Shown here piece after piece: positions 38,818 through 52,900 of a DNA stretch of 64,000 nucleotides (position 1 is the stretch's first letter; the number at the start of each line of letters is the position of its first letter). A model generated the notes under the pieces. That model saw only the letters and a list, made by a program, of their open reading frames with translations. It was not told the DNA's origin and did not search any database. Source of the DNA: Nipponacmea schrenckii (Eukaryota > Mollusca > Gastropoda > Lottiidae); contig CM060203.1 of the NCBI GenBank assembly GCA_030562195.1, positions 7,082,208 to 7,146,207 on the forward strand, written 5' to 3'. The position numbers and the translations under genes were made by a program.

Positions 38818-41800
38818 TTATAATGTCTGCATCTCTTTCATTAATTCTTCCAGAGATTTCTCTGTCTTATCCACCACGGCACTGGAATCTGAGTTCTAGA
38901 ATAAGAAGGGAAGTATAGTGATTACCATTAGAACTGAATTAATAGTCAAGGACCTAGCATACAAAGTGTAACTTTGATAAAATAGGTTTTTTACATCTTA
39001 TTAACCTTATAGTGCTAATGAAATGAAATGAAAATTTATGGGTCATTTTTCTGTGCCTTATAGTGATAATGAAATGAAATGGTTATTTATGGCTTATTGT
39101 TCTTTACCTTATAGTGCTAAAGAAATGAAATAGTTATTTATGGCTTATTGATATGTACCTTATAGTGCTAATGAAATGAAATAGCTATTTATGGCTTATT
39201 GTTCTTTACCTTATAGTGCTAATGAAATGAAATAGTTATTTATGGCTTATTGTTCTTTACCCTATAGTGCTAATGAAATGGTTATTTTATGTGACATTTT
39301 TCTGTACCTTATAGTGCTGATGAAATGAAATGGTGATTTATGGCTAATAGTCCTGTACCTTATAGTGCTGATGAAATGAAATGGTGATTTATGGCTAATA
39401 GTCCTGTACTTTATAGTGCTAATGAAATAGTTATTTATGGCTTATTGTTATGTACCTTATAGTGCTAATGAAATGAAATAGTTATTTATGGCTTATTGTT
39501 ATGTACCTTATAGTGCTAATGAAATGAAATGATTATTTATGGCTTATTGTTCTGTACTTTATAGTGCTAATGAAATGAAATGATTATTCATGGCTTATTG
39601 TCCTGGAAATGGCATATATATCCTACTCTTCTTTATCTGTTTGAAACCAATGAAATCTACTTGGGCCATGCCATTCAGAGTGCAACAAAGATGATTTGCC
39701 AAGTCAGCAGGATTTGAGAACTTTATTTTCCATTTATTGCATGCAGATTTTTAAGGCGTCTCAAAGTATATTATCTTCTATAATACTCTTCTTGTATTTT
39801 GGACTGACCTGTGAGGGAGCGGGTGTTGTATATGCGACCTTTAACCCCTGAACTAAATCAGGGACAAAACCTTCGGAATTTTTTAGTTCTTCTTCTGTAG
39901 TTTCTGACACTAATTCAATTTCTGAAAATATTATAACATTAAAAACCAAATTCTACTGCTATACAGCACCAATGGAATTCATTTCAATACAAAGTTTTGG
40001 GTACAAAAGTCCGAAATCATGACAGCTGGTTTGAAAATATGAGTTAAAACATAAGCTAACTTCATCACTTAACATAACAAAATAAGTAAACAACAGATTA
40101 TTATAAGTCTTACCAAAAGGATTGTCATCATGTATAACATCATCTTCTTTTTCTTCAACCTTCTCTACTTTTGGTTTTAATTTTTCCCGTATCTATATTC
40201 AAAAGATATTAAATTAATAGAGTGTGTACTTAAAAGTGTCAAATTAAAAGAGTGTCTATTTAAGAGTCAAATAAAAAGAGTGTCTATTTAAGAGTGTCTA
40301 TTTAAGAGTCAAATTAAAAGAGTGTCTATTTAAGAGTCAAATAAAAAGAGTGTCTATTTAAGAGTCAAATTAAAAGAGTGTCTATTTAAGAGTCAAATTA
40401 AAAGAGTGTCTATTTAAGAGTGTCTATTTAAGAGTCAAATTAAAACAGTGTCTATTTAAAAGTCAAATAAAAAGAGTGTCTATTTAAGAGTCAAATAAAA
40501 AGAGTGTCTTTTTAAGAGTCAAATAAAAAGAGTGTCTATTTAAGATTGTCTACTTAAGAGTCAAATTAAAAGAGTGTCTATTTAAGAGTCAAATAAAAAG
40601 AGTGTCTATTTGAGAGTGTCTATTTAAGAGTCAAATTAAAAAAGTGTGTATTTAAGAGTCAAATTAAAAGAGTTTCCATTTAAGTGTCAAATTAAAAGAG
40701 TGTATATTTAAGAGTCAAATTAAAAGAGTGTCTATTTAAGAGTCAAATAAAAAGAGTGTCTATTTAAGAGTCAAATAAAAAGAGTGTATATTTAAGAGTA
40801 AAATTAAAAGAGTGTATATTTAAGAGTAAAATTAAAAGAATGTGTATTTAAGAATGTCTATTTAAGAGTCAAATTAAAAGAGTGTCTATTTAAGAGTCAA
40901 ATAAAAAGAGTGTCTATTTAAGAGTAAAATTAAAAGAATGTGTATTTAAGAATCAAATTAAAAGAGTGTATATTTAAGAGTCAAATTTAAAGAGTGTCTA
41001 TCAGGGATCATGATTTATTTTTTTTTCAGTCAGATATTTTCTGGCAATTTCAACCGATGTTTTTAGAGGGTCACATCTACTACTACACCAAAGCATGAAA
41101 CACATATCTTATTTACAATTTATTATATTTGCATAATCCAATAACAATATAGTGATAACATAATTCAATAAAACAACAATTAAACAATGTGACATGTGAT
41201 GATAAATAGAATTCTTGTCTCCTGTAGTTGGTGACCATTGCTTGACCAAAATGCATCTTAGAACTAATGGAACTGACTCTAAGTTATGGATAAGTTTAGA
41301 TGATTTTGTTATACTGTAAATCTATCATTTCAAATAGTCAAATATTGAACATTTAAAAATTCCAAAACAAAACATTCATATTGGATCAAGAAATTTCATG
41401 AAAACTATAGATGGCATTAAGTACATGTACATTTTCAGTTTGACGTTTTGTTTTCAATTACTCTGAACAATTTGACTACATGTATTTCTACCCAGTAACG
41501 AATTCAAAAATTTTTTCCAAAAAAAAAGATAGCTTGCCAGGCAAGGTAATATACGCCCACTGGCAGCATTGATTATGAATAAAACATAGGCTTAGAAAAT
41601 TATCGTATCATCATTAAATTTAATAGTGCACATCTTCAAAATGATATCGGCACACATAAAACAATCAAAAGAATCCATAAAGAATTGTAGTGAGCACGAC
41701 TTGCACCCTATAGCTAATGAAGTGAAAAACGTTAAGTCAGATGCGATATTTCGGTGAAAAATTATCCGATCATCACGAAAATCGATAGGGATCATCTTCA

Positions 41801-44800
41801 TAATGACACTGACCCACAAAATAAAAATCAAAAGAATCCATTAAGAATTGTAGCCTGTAGAGTGAGCAAGAGCTGCACCCTGTAGCTAATGAAGTGAAAA
41901 AATGCTAACTCAGAAGCGATATTTCTATGAAAAATTATCCGATCATCACCAAAATTGATAGGTATCATCTTCATAATGACAATGACCCACAAAATAAAAA
42001 GAATCCATAAGAATTGTTGCCTGTAGAGTGAGCACGAGTTTCACCCTATAGGTAATGGAGTGAAAAAGACTAAGTCAGACGCAATATTTCGGTGAAAAAT
42101 TATCATATCACGAAAATCAATAGGGATCATCTTCATAATCACACTGACACACAAAATAAAAATCAAAAGAATCCTTGAAGAATTGTACCCTGTAGAGTGA
42201 GCACGAAGCAAATGTGAACGGACGGACCGACTGACAGGGCGATTACAATGTACGCCTATTACTTACGTGTGGGCGTATAAAAAGGAAAACTGCCATAAAA
42301 CAACAATTATTGTGGAACTTTATAGATTCATAACAAATCTACAGTCTATAAACAAGATGTTTGGTCATTCCTCTTGTGGAACCTTTGTGGATTCATCAAG
42401 AGTCAAATCAAAAGAGTGTCTGAGAGTCCAAAAAAAAGGTAAAAAATATCATACCTCGAATGCTTGTTGTTGTTTAATACAATCTTTGTCGTCACAGGTG
42501 GGGTTAGGTCGTAACGTCATTGATGGGAAAAAATCTTGTAAAGCATTATATCCTAAATAATAACTGACATCACCAAACTTTAATAAATACCTGAAAAACA
42601 GAGGCTTTAAATGTACTAGAGGTGGAGCCTAATCTGTTAATCCTTTGAGTGATGTATTTGTTGGCTGCAGCAATTTGTATACCACAATAACTGGACAAAA
42701 TGCTGAAAATTATTTAGCACCTGGTAGGATAAATTTGCCAGGACACTGTTGTGTAATTCCAATCAGTTGAGGGACCTTTAAAGTTTACAGCATTTAGAGA
42801 GTCTTAACTTTAATGGCCCATCAGAACAAGTCAATGACTTTGACTGGTTCTCCAATTAGAGAGCTAGTTTCTTACTTGAGAGTATTTTGGACTAGGAAAC
42901 CAGCAACTACAGCCATGGTGGTCGGTAAACTAGCAGCACACACGCCTTCTCGTTTTAATGTTTTTTCGTCTGTCTTGGTGGCTACAACAAGGGGTGGAGC
43001 ACACTGGAAATATTTTTAAAACAAATTTGTGTAAAGGAGGATTCATGTCTTTATGTCTCATTATATCAAACAATGTGACAACCACCCAACCTTGATGTTA
43101 GGTGGCTTTGCTCTTGAACACAGAAAAAAGTATGACACATGTTTCTAAATAACAGCTCACTCCTCCAATGTTAAAACTAAATAGATATAGAAAACAAGGA
43201 AAGCTTTTCAGAAGTATTATTGGCTAGGTTTGAGAATTTAAAGTTAATGATCATTTTTATCCCAAGTGAAAATTTTCTTCAAAGATAAGAAATGTATGGA
43301 TAAATAAAATGACTCACAGCAAAACAAGACGTCTCTCCAGGAATAATAAACTGTATATGACCAGACACAGCATTCTCACTGACTCCAGATTCTATCCAAT
43401 TCTGTCCTAGTTCATTACATGCCTATGATAATAATAATGGTAGAGTTATGAATAAACGACTGTATAGATAGATAAATAAATAAAAGGTGCTTTGTCCATT
43501 TAGTCAAGTCACAGCCTGAAAGTCATGAGGCGTGTGTAACTTCCAAGGCCAACTTTAAAAACGTCAACCTGAGCCGTACAACAGTAAAATAACAAAGCCT
43601 ACCGTATTAATGGTCATTCTAGCTTCAAAATTATCCACACAACTCAATACCAAGTTAACAGGCTCTCCAGACTTTAAACCACCATTTCTATAATTCAGAA
43701 GACATAAAATAAGACCCACATATTGGATCTAAATACAGAGATACATTGCTCAAGACAAAGGTTTAATATTGAGAAATTAGAAAAGGGAAGGTTTCTATCT
43801 GTTAGAGATCTACTGGTTATGTTTTAGATCACTAAGTTTTAATGTAACATGTGTATAAGAATCAGGGGGAGGGGGATATTGATTAAAGCTGCTGAGTGGG
43901 TGGTGTCTGTATCCTGTCACTTACTTGATTCTGTCCATAAAATGATTAAAATTGTCCATGGTGGTGATGTTATAATTATAAACTTCAAACTCAACATCTG
44001 GGTTGATTTCTCTACAAAATACAATGAAATTTATCAGCATTCTATGGGAAAATGTTCTATTTTTACTCATTTCAATTCATATCTAGAAATACAATGGGAG
44101 TTTTTCTACTGTACAAAACTGATATATGTCAGCAATGATATCAAGATAAAGGAAGATACTCTATTCTACAATGTATAATTCAGACAACTACAATTTAACC
44201 TGTCTGGATATAAGCTGAGCCAGAGCAAATTTTCCAAGGTCAGCATGTAAGGGTGACACAAGAATGCAATTCCCATAAAAAGCATGTCTTGGTGACAAAG
44301 CTAAACTATGGTAAAATCAACAACTGATATATACAATAGTTCCCTTTTTATCAATCATATAGTTTTAAATCCCTAAGTAACTTTAAAATACATGTAGTTA
44401 ACTCACTTTAGTGTCTTTTCAGCAGCCTCTACTTTACTCATACCAGCTTGATGAGGTTGATAAAACAATCGGTTCATATTAGCTAGTTCAACTTTATCAT
44501 AGTCAAATAACAGCAACTGAAATACACACAAAAATGGATAGAAACTTACTGTCCAAGCTTCTTCCTTTGGCACAGTGGCTCAGCAAGTCAGTTGGCCACT
44601 GGCTAATCTGAAGGTCCACAGTTCAATTCAAGCAAATATTTAGATGAAATGAACCTTTGGATTTTCAACACAATTGTCAGTGATGCAGGATACATGGTAA
44701 AAAGTGTCTAGTTTTTCAGATAAATTAACTGAGGCCCTGTGTGCTTCAGGCTTGACACTGTCTAATTGGAAACCACAAAGAGTAGGCTAATGCAGTTGTC

Positions 44801-45994
44801 CTAGCAATATTTCCCTCATTGCACACTACATTACAATTTTGAAAATTAGAAAAGCAGCCTCATTAACTACTGTTAGTCTAAGAATGTTTTTGCATTGATG
44901 GAAATATAAACATTTGCACACATTATGTCTTCAAAACTTGTTTCTCCAAGAGAGAAATGTGTTTCTTTCCAATGTAACTTACATTTTTATCAATGCAAAT
45001 CCATTCTAAGTACTATACAGTACTATTTTGAAGTTGATGCTCTTGAAAAAATATGTCACAAATACCGGTACCATCTATCCTCAGTCCTATAAAAGTTACC
45101 TTGCCAATTCCACATCTGGTCAACATTTCAGCTGTTACACTTCCCACTCCTCCTACACCAACAACTGCTACACTGTATTCTCGGATTTTCTACAAAACAT
45201 AAATTTAGACAGCTATAACATTTAACAACATTCCCACCTCTCTTTGTCACTCTATATGAATACAACTGTTATTGTCTACATTTTGTCAATTAATCAGAAA
45301 TTTGTTACACCCAACTTTAATTACAAGTCTTAGAGGTAACACAAGGAAATTTCTATATATAGTTTTATACACATCCTATCATATACTCCTTGTGAATTAT
45401 GCTTTCTTGGTAGATAAAGTACATTAGGCTGCAGATACTAGTTTTGTTGGCTCAAAACAGATGTTACCCCTTATCCCAAGTTTGTCATTTACCATTCCAT
45501 GCACAATATTTGAAACTCACTGTAACAAATTATTTTACCTCATAATCATCTACTATACCCATTCTTTTCAAAGCCATTAGACGACTGAAACATAAAAATT
45601 GTTGTTAACAGTAACACTTCTAAAAGGCAGAATTCATGCTCCTAATCAGTTTGACAAATCAAATTTCCTTTAAAAGAATCCATAATCTATAACGTACATG
45701 GGGTATTTACAAATACCAAATCTGCATCCCTTTCAAAGTTTTAGCTTTTTTCTATAAACAACAGACAACAACAATGTAATGTGTTAATTAGTCTTGGAAT
45801 GACTAGTTGCTCGGCCGAATGTGCTCAAATACCTGCAAACACAAAAGCATTTACCTGTAAGGATTCGAATCGACAACTTCAGAACTCATTTGAGAAATCT
45901 TCGGCCGCAATACATTTAATTTTTCCCTTCTTTCTTTCTCCAACTCTGCTTCCAACTCTCTTATTTTTTTCTGAAGGGTTTCAACTGTCGCCAT
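38818..45994 (-). CDS. UBA5: UBA5, ubiquitin-like modifier-activating enzyme 5 (UFM1 E1), 12 exons
   Basis: Exons (minus): 45994-45855, 45584-45539, 45189-45100, 44516-44407, 44011-43925, 43687-43603, 43422-43318, 43003-42876, 42590-42455, 40192-40114, 39921-39809, 38895-38818; 398 aa in frame, close to the human length. The N-terminus is a coiled-coil-like helix ([19 protein letters not shown]). The adenylation fold shows [13 protein letters not shown] (ATP loop), [20 protein letters not shown] and [13 protein letters not shown]. The catalytic Cys lies in [14 protein letters not shown]. The C-terminal tail keeps the UFM1/LC3-interacting segment (DDNPFEIELVSE) and the UFC1-binding end ([12 protein letters not shown]). 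UBA5 adenylates UFM1 and passes it to UFC1 for ufmylation in ER homeostasis. The Trp of the human WGIEL motif is Phe here. Two introns hold large minisatellites. Confidence 0.97.
39006..39604. repeat. 51-bp minisatellite in the last UBA5 intron but one
   Basis: About 11 tandem copies of a roughly 51-bp unit (core CTTATAGTGCTAATGAAATG then AAATAGTTATTTATGGCTTA). Units vary slightly in length. It lies between the exons at 39809 and 38895. Confidence 0.92.
40219..41005. repeat. 28-bp minisatellite in a UBA5 intron
   Basis: More than 25 copies of a 28-bp unit (AGAGTGTCTATTTAAGAGTC then AAATAAAA). Some units are interspersed with a half-unit AGAGTGTCTATTT, giving a higher-order pattern. It lies between the exons at 42455 and 40192. 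Confidence 0.93.
41590..42215. repeat. Tandem repeat of about 165 bp, four copies, in a UBA5 intron
   Basis: Landmarks GCACCCTATAGCTAATGAAG, ATTTCGGTGAAAAATTATCC and GGGATCATCTTCATAATGAC recur with a period of about 160-170 bp; the first copy is partial. The block is followed by ACGGACGGACCGACTGACAG-like sequence typical of dispersed mollusc repeats. Confidence 0.8.
44572..44830 (+). repeat. tRNA-derived SINE-like repeat, copy 3
   Basis: The tRNA-like head includes CACAGTGGCTCAGCAAG (box A position) and GGTCCACAGTTCAATTC (box B position). The body contains AACTGAGGCCCTGTGTGC, comparable to the GAGGCCACGTGCGC phrase of copy 1. Diverged. It lies in a UBA5 intron on the opposite strand to that gene. 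Confidence 0.5.
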
Positions 45995-47647
45995 TCTGAT
46001 TTTTTTTTAAATATTCTTTACTCGTGATAACTTATGAATGACGAAATTCTAATTTATATCTGCAATATGTTTCGCAAATTAACTTTTGTCGGCCATAGAT
46101 ATTAACGTGGAGAAAACTTGGGTTAACCAGTCTTTTTTGCGAAGAAAGTCTATTTGCAATAACCGTCTGTATAAAAGTCTACTTCCTTGTTAACCATTTA
46201 TGACTTCTAATTAAAGATCTATGAAAAGGGACTATACTCTTAAAGTTGATACAGAATTAAGACTACATAGGCTTTGTTAAAAGTCTATGAAAAAGGATTG
46301 GTAAAACGAACGATATTATTATTTTCGAAGATTTTTTAATCTATGTCTATTCAAAATCCCATTCTGTCAAGTTTTGGCAAATTGTTTGAGTTTTTGGAGC
46401 TGTGTTGGCCTAAGATATTGCCCGCTGTTACACTATACACCCTGATGTGTTGTGCGAAGTCAACACTGCTTATGCCTGCATGATACGCTTTCCGCGCTTT
46501 TTCTCATGCCTTTATATCATGGTCCTGGTGGCTGTATGATAGAGACTATACTATTTCGGATTTCTCTTGGATTTTCTATGTAAACTTTTTCAAAGATTAC
46601 GTCCTGACTGGAAGTAGACAACTAAACAGAAAAGAAATTAATAACTTATTTTATAATTGCACTGTATTATGTTTAAGCTACAGTTTCTGTGTGAGGGGGG
46701 AAGTCGGTGGACTGATATTGTAAACTGTTTATTGCGAAAGCTTAAAATGAAGCATAATTGGAATTACGAAAGCACGGGCCGAGGTAAAAAATTTGATTTA
46801 CAAATAATAATGATGATCATTACAATTTCTAAAATATAAAGTCTGCATCCGAGAAGAAAAATATATATAATTATTTAATCTGAATAATTTAAGAAGTGAT
46901 GGGTCTTATTAGGTTTAAACGCAAGAACTAAATGTTTTTGAAGTATATCAGGGAACTTTCGTTGGAGTTCCTTATACAATTCTTTGGTGATTGGAACGGC
47001 TTAGCAGGTTGTCAAAGGAATTATTGGTAATCTACTTGGATTTTAAGACCATTTGGCTCTTTAGTATTCCATTTTTTTTTATCCAGAAATTTTCTCGAAT
47101 TAGCCAGAAGTTAGTTGTTGTGAAAAAAATAAATTTTTTTTTACCCAAAGGTAACCCGCCAAAATTCCGTGTTAGTTTATTCTTGTTACATTCGTTCCTA
47201 ACTGAGAACCCCTTAAATCAGCCGCAAAACAGGCCATGTCTTCAGCTATACTTTGTGGGGTTTTTTTTTTTAAACTATTAAAAAAAACTGTATAAAACCC
47301 AATTTTGTTTTGGTCCCCCCAATGGTTTTTGAAACAATGAATTTGAATCCAAAATATTCCACTTTTTTGGCAAAGCCCAAGAATATCACAAATAAAATAA
47401 AACAATAGGTTGGTATCGTTAAAAATTGGACGAGGATGTTATATAATACATTGTGATACATAATATGGATATAACTTTATGTCCAGTGCAGTAACTAATT
47501 TGCGCACATCAGGGACGATTCTAATAATTACAGAGAAATTCCACTTGTAGTAATTTATTCAATATGTTAATGATAAAGTTATTCTGAATTGAACCCCAAA
47601 TGTGTATAAAATATTATGCCAAGCTTGACTAATTAATTTTGTCAAGT
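45995..47647. other. Intergenic region upstream of UBA5
   Basis: No supported gene. It should contain the UBA5 promoter near 46000-46200 and the 3' end of the PAN-like gene. Several A/T homopolymer runs occur near 47070-47290. The short open frames here are low-complexity and lack splice context. Confidence 0.4.
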
Positions 47648-49989
47648 TTATTTGTCAACTTCCGCCCCGTCACTTTGTTCGGCCTCCATACCACTAATTT
47701 CGTCTACGTCCTCTTCGTCGAGTTCATTTCTACAATCATTACTGCCCTCTTCAGTATCTTCAATATCTTCGTTACTAACATAGCACGACTTCGTAGGAGA
47801 GACTTCACTCCCGGGCGGAGTCACAGACATCACATCTGTTGCCATATTCACTATCCCGAATTCATTTTCCAGACTCGTAACGGATGGTGTTTCAGTGTAG
47901 TGATTCGTGGAGGCAACTGATTTCACGGACGATATCGCATCAGCCATGGTTAACGTTACCACAATCGTTGGATTTAAGATTTGCGACGAGATACTTTGTT
48001 CTGAAGGAGACAAACTCATATCCGAATTTTGATTCCAGTCAATTGTAGACCAATCCGAACTAGATGCGACCAAATCCAAAAACATGGCCGTAGAACTTTG
48101 TTTGTAGATCGTGTCTTCAGATGTATTACCATTGTCTGTTGAACTCTCTGGAATAAAGAAATACTGTTCATTAAAATTAAATGATACCGACCGTGAAAAC
48201 AATTTCAATGGCTTGACATTGTTTCAAGTGAAATAATTTGATTGTCAGAAATGCGTTATGAAAAGTGACAAACTTGTCCCGGAAGATTTACAAGAATAAG
48301 AATTGAGGCGTCTGGAGGTTTCTTAGAATTTACGGTTTGAAATCTCAATTTAATCAAAAGAACAGCTTGATATTTCAAACTACACCTATCCTCTGGCCAA
48401 TCTCGTGAGCTAGATAAAGGTTATAAGAAATGATAGGTTGTACGTGGCTTGAGAATCAGAGGACAATAAATGAGGTACTGCCATTTTAAAGACAGAGATA
48501 CCAACTAGAAAACTAAGAAAAAATGTTAAAAAGAAAATTTCTCCTTTGGAACACTTTTTTGCAAATGTAATCAAAGTTATAGGTTTTCCCTTTCAGTTTA
48601 ATATAGAGAAATATTAAAAGGTTCATGACCAAGAAGTAATTCATTCTTTACCGTTTAATCGAACAATAGGGTAATTTAGTGCTTTTGAAACGGAAGTCGT
48701 TCTTACAGGATTTGAGTTTTAAGTAGCTTTCTTAACAGACAAGACAAGTTTTGCTATCTAAAGTTAGATAAACAATCTATTTTTATGGTTTGGATATTTT
48801 CTCAGTACAAAAACTTTTAGATTTAAAGCAATCCAGGAAAAATATCATTAAACATCAACCTTTGAATATTTGTTTTTATTATGAAATGATCGTTTTTTGA
48901 GTTCGAAAGGATTGTTCGTTTAGCAAAGTAACACAGGCCTACACTCATTTGCAGCTCTTGAAAATGATAACAGTATATTTTATTATTTAAAATAGAAATT
49001 TTCTTCAAAAACTTTGAATTTATTGATTTTCGAGTTAAACATACACAACTCCGATAGAGTTTAAAATTCTGAAATATTTTTAATAATTATTATGCAAAAT
49101 TAGGTTATTAATCAGGGCATATGATAAAATCATGTTAAATGAAAAATTTTGACAAAAATGTCATAAATATACACATTATATATATTAGTTTTTAATATCA
49201 ACATTTCCAAGTAGGCGTATTAACATATTAAAAGCATTTATAGTTTTACGTTTATTATCGATTAAAGTAAACCCATTAACAAATGTTTTATATTACAAAA
49301 GTAACAAAAAACTACGGATATCTCAACAATACCCAAATAACCCATTGTTTAAACTCACAGCAATATCAATTGATCGGATCAAATGTAAATTAAAGGATAC
49401 AAACCTATTCTATCATCACGATAATACTACATTGTTCAATTGATCAAAAATGCCCAAAATGGACATGAAAATTGATTTCTGTTAGATCACGTTTTCAAAA
49501 CAACATTGCATAATCCTTTTTTTCATTTGAGAAATGAGAACATAATGTTTATTTGGTATAATGATTTTCAACTAGACACACATTACAGCGTGTTGAAAGT
49601 TAGACATTCCTTTCAGAGCAGGGCCTATTTATTCATTTAAATATTGTTATATTCTTACCAGAAAAATGCGAAAAGCATCTAAAATGCTCCCCTTTCGTGA
49701 GTTGACCGCTTAAGGCTTCAGTGGACTTTTCACTAAATTTACACTCCACGGATGTTCCCAATTTCACAAATATTGTCACACAATTTGCAGTCTTTTGACA
49801 CGTTATGAAACAGTCTAAACGACTTCGTACGTCTGAGGAACCAATTGTCAGATTTTCCGGTAGATTCAGGTCGTTGAAAGAATAGATGTTTTGGAAATTA
49901 TGGAATTCCAAGGAACACATTCCACTTCTGTCCCATAGAAAGTTGTAAAGTACGAATAGAAGGATCGCATGCATTTTTTGTTTTATCAT
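47648..49989 (-). CDS. Secreted PAN/apple-like protein with acidic Ser/Thr-rich tail, 2 exons
   Basis: Exons (minus): 49989-49659 and 48147-47648, joined in phase to 276 aa. The start at 49989 (MIKQKM) or 49974 (MHAILL) both give a signal peptide (HAILLFVLYNFLWDRSGMC). Exon 1 has an apple/PAN-like Cys pattern: MCSLEFHN, DCFITCQKTANCVTIFVK, VECKFSE, RCFSHF. PAN domains mediate protein or carbohydrate binding. Exon 2 is 166 aa of Ser/Thr-rich sequence (NTSEDTIYKQSSTAM, TPSVTSLENEF) that turns strongly acidic near the end (NEDIEDTEEGSNDC, ELDEEDVDEI). It has no membrane segment. The tail looks disordered and heavily O-glycosylatable. The family is unrecognised beyond the PAN similarity. Confidence 0.6.
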
Positions 49990-52900
49990 TTGGTTTAGTG
50001 CTTTAAAGTATCTTGGGAGTATCCACAAATATTCTCACTTAAAATTACGGATAAAACATAATGCCTTAGTAAGTTAGTTGCATTAAGTTTTTATCCTAAA
50101 TCGCGATTAGTGCATAAAACTATTGATTGTAGAGAAAACAGAATGTTACTCTTATCATATGCATATAGATGTAGTGAGTTTCTGACAATCGACTGTTTGT
50201 TAGTGCACCTTGGTCCATACAAAACATATACTCATCCCGGCTTGTGGAACTAAAGACACTTGATCAAAACAAACACCGCGATGTATGTAACTTGAAGTGA
50301 AATCCACTATTTTTTCCTCTGGCACTCAAAAAGGTTAATTTCACAATCCCTTGAGCGTGTTTCATGCATTCGTGGATTGTAAATCAGATACAATCCACAA
50401 TCCAAAAACATTCGAGTAGGTATTAGCACACCAGTTACCACTCTTAGCCTAGTGCTTCAATCCAGTGTACAGCCGTAGGTATGGAATATACAATATATTA
50501 TAATCGTCTTGTTGTATATTTAAGAATAGCTGATGTTATCAATCCAATAAATTCCAGGGCCCGGATCTGTTCTTAAATACAACGATGATGAATCACTAGA
50601 TATCACCTAGTTCTAAAGTAGTCAAAGCAGTGAAGAATCTTGAAGGTTTATCTGAAAGGATATGTATGAGTCTCATTTGTCTATCTACACCGTAAGAAAT
50701 AGTCTGGACTTTACCACAATAAAAATAGCAACTGTATCATAGCTGTATTATTACCATGCGCTAAAGTATAAAACGACACATGTACTTGTGTATAAATGTA
50801 CAGTATACTTTTTGCACTTTTGCGTTCATGTACTCGAACGCAAGAAATTTGTCCATCTAACAAACATGTACTTTGTACATTGAAACATTTGTAAATTGTT
50901 ATGGTTGCAATTCATTACCGAGATGTTACAGAGCGAGAGCAGAAAGTCTTAGACCATTTGACAGCTTTGGCGAAAAACTAAGTAAGGTTAGTGGCATATC
51001 AAATTTACAAGCACACAAATTGTAGGTTGTGGTGGGAAAACTCATTTTCAATGACCGAGGAAACTATCCCGGTGCAATGTCGGTGGTTAGCTAGAAACAA
51101 TAGTTTCAAATAGCATTAATCTGATTAAATTTCACGACTTCTTTTCAGAAAAAGAATAAGCCTTTTATCTGATTGGGTTTACGGGTTGTTTGAGTTTTAG
51201 TTACCTGACTATTTTTCAGAATTAAACAAAAAAATCTCAATGAGAGTAAACTTGCACTTCCACAAACCTTTCAAATCAATCTGTTCTCGAGGATATATTA
51301 TCTCAATTGCAATCCTGTGTCTATCATTTAGAATAATATACAGTCTGTTAAATCGTCTCACGAGGGTTGTTTCCCGTTCACCCGTGTGATAAAATCACGC
51401 ATATTGCATTCAACAATACAATACGTCGATTTGAGAGAACAGTTTCACCAAATACAATGAGCTGTGTAAAAGTAAAAAGAAAAGTTATTGTTTGTCCGGG
51501 TCCACATTCATCTTAATAATGTTTGTAATCACAGTATCTCTTTCAGAGATTCTATGGACAATCACAGATGATTTCAATATTATCTTAGTCGATTCGGCAT
51601 CTTTACAGAGTTGACATTACGATGAAAGATTGTTGCAATGGGGTATGTCAACTCAACACTTCTCTCAAGAGGTTTATATTGCTAAATGTTAATTTTATAA
51701 TGTAGCAATTGATATGAATATGAAAATATAGTACGCCAACTCTGCATCATTTTCAAATGAAATGAATGAAATTTTACGTCCCACCTTTTTGCACCTTCTG
51801 AGCAAATGAAGATGGGGGCATCCTTTTCAGATAAACCAATAAGCTTCATTTTATAAACTTGAATTTATATTCATATCAACCAAATACAGATAATGGCATT
51901 CTTGTATTTTATTGTAGACGAATCTTGTTTTAATTTGAAAGTGGGTACCGGTACCAGTAATTTTAATAGTTTATAATCCGAATGAATGATTAGAATAAAA
52001 GAATGTGTGAATGAATGATATATTGCTATTCTGGACCGGCAATGAAAGTAAACTAGCCAAGGAATCGATGAATATGGCGACAGATTTGAATATGATATTT
52101 TTAAGTTCGATTTTACACGTCACTGAGGATTGTATTGACCCCAATATATATAATAAATTCTATGAAATTGAGGGAGGAACTTAAGAAAGAAGGTAAGTTG
52201 AATTTCTATTTAGAAAAGATTCAGGGTGTTAAAAAAATTCATCAGCTTTGTGGAAACTCTCACCTCCCAGTGCGCTTTTGGATTTTCATTGATATATTTA
52301 ACTCATTGGTGTATCTAACTCATTGTGTATCTAACTAATTGGTGTATCTAACACATTGATGTTTCTAACTCATTCATGTATTTTGTTCATTCGTGTATCT
52401 AACTCATTCATGTATCTAACTCATTCATGTATCTAACTCATTCATGTATCTAACGTATTCATATATCTAACATTATCTGACATTTCATAGTGATAAGTAT
52501 AAGTTGCATAATTGCTATTTTATACTTAATCTCAGCAGTGCATACGATTTTCGTACGAAATCTTGCAGACCAAAAATCTAGAAAGATCTTGAAGACTATT
52601 GGAATGCTGCTGTCGGTGCAATTCCATACTAACATTGAAAACTGCATGTCTTTATATGTTCAAGCAAGAGTAGAAACGTAATGTGTAAAACTACTTTTGA
52701 TTGTTCTCTTTTAAGGCACTATTAGGTGACACTTTAAAATGATGTTTTTACTGAAATCAAATGAAGAGGTAGTCAATCGACAGTCTGAGCACTTAAAAAA
52801 AAGCGGTTGTTGAGTGAGTTGCTAAATGGACTTGTTTTAGGCCATTATTGTGATATTTTCCTCTCCCAAAACCTAGAAAATGACAGAACTTATGCATTTG

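Noticed and set aside
44215..44310. Possible extra UBA5 exon with readable minus-strand sequence ([14 protein letters not shown])
   Set aside because: UBA5 reads continuously from exon 44516-44407 to exon 44011-43925, and the segment has no counterpart in the family.
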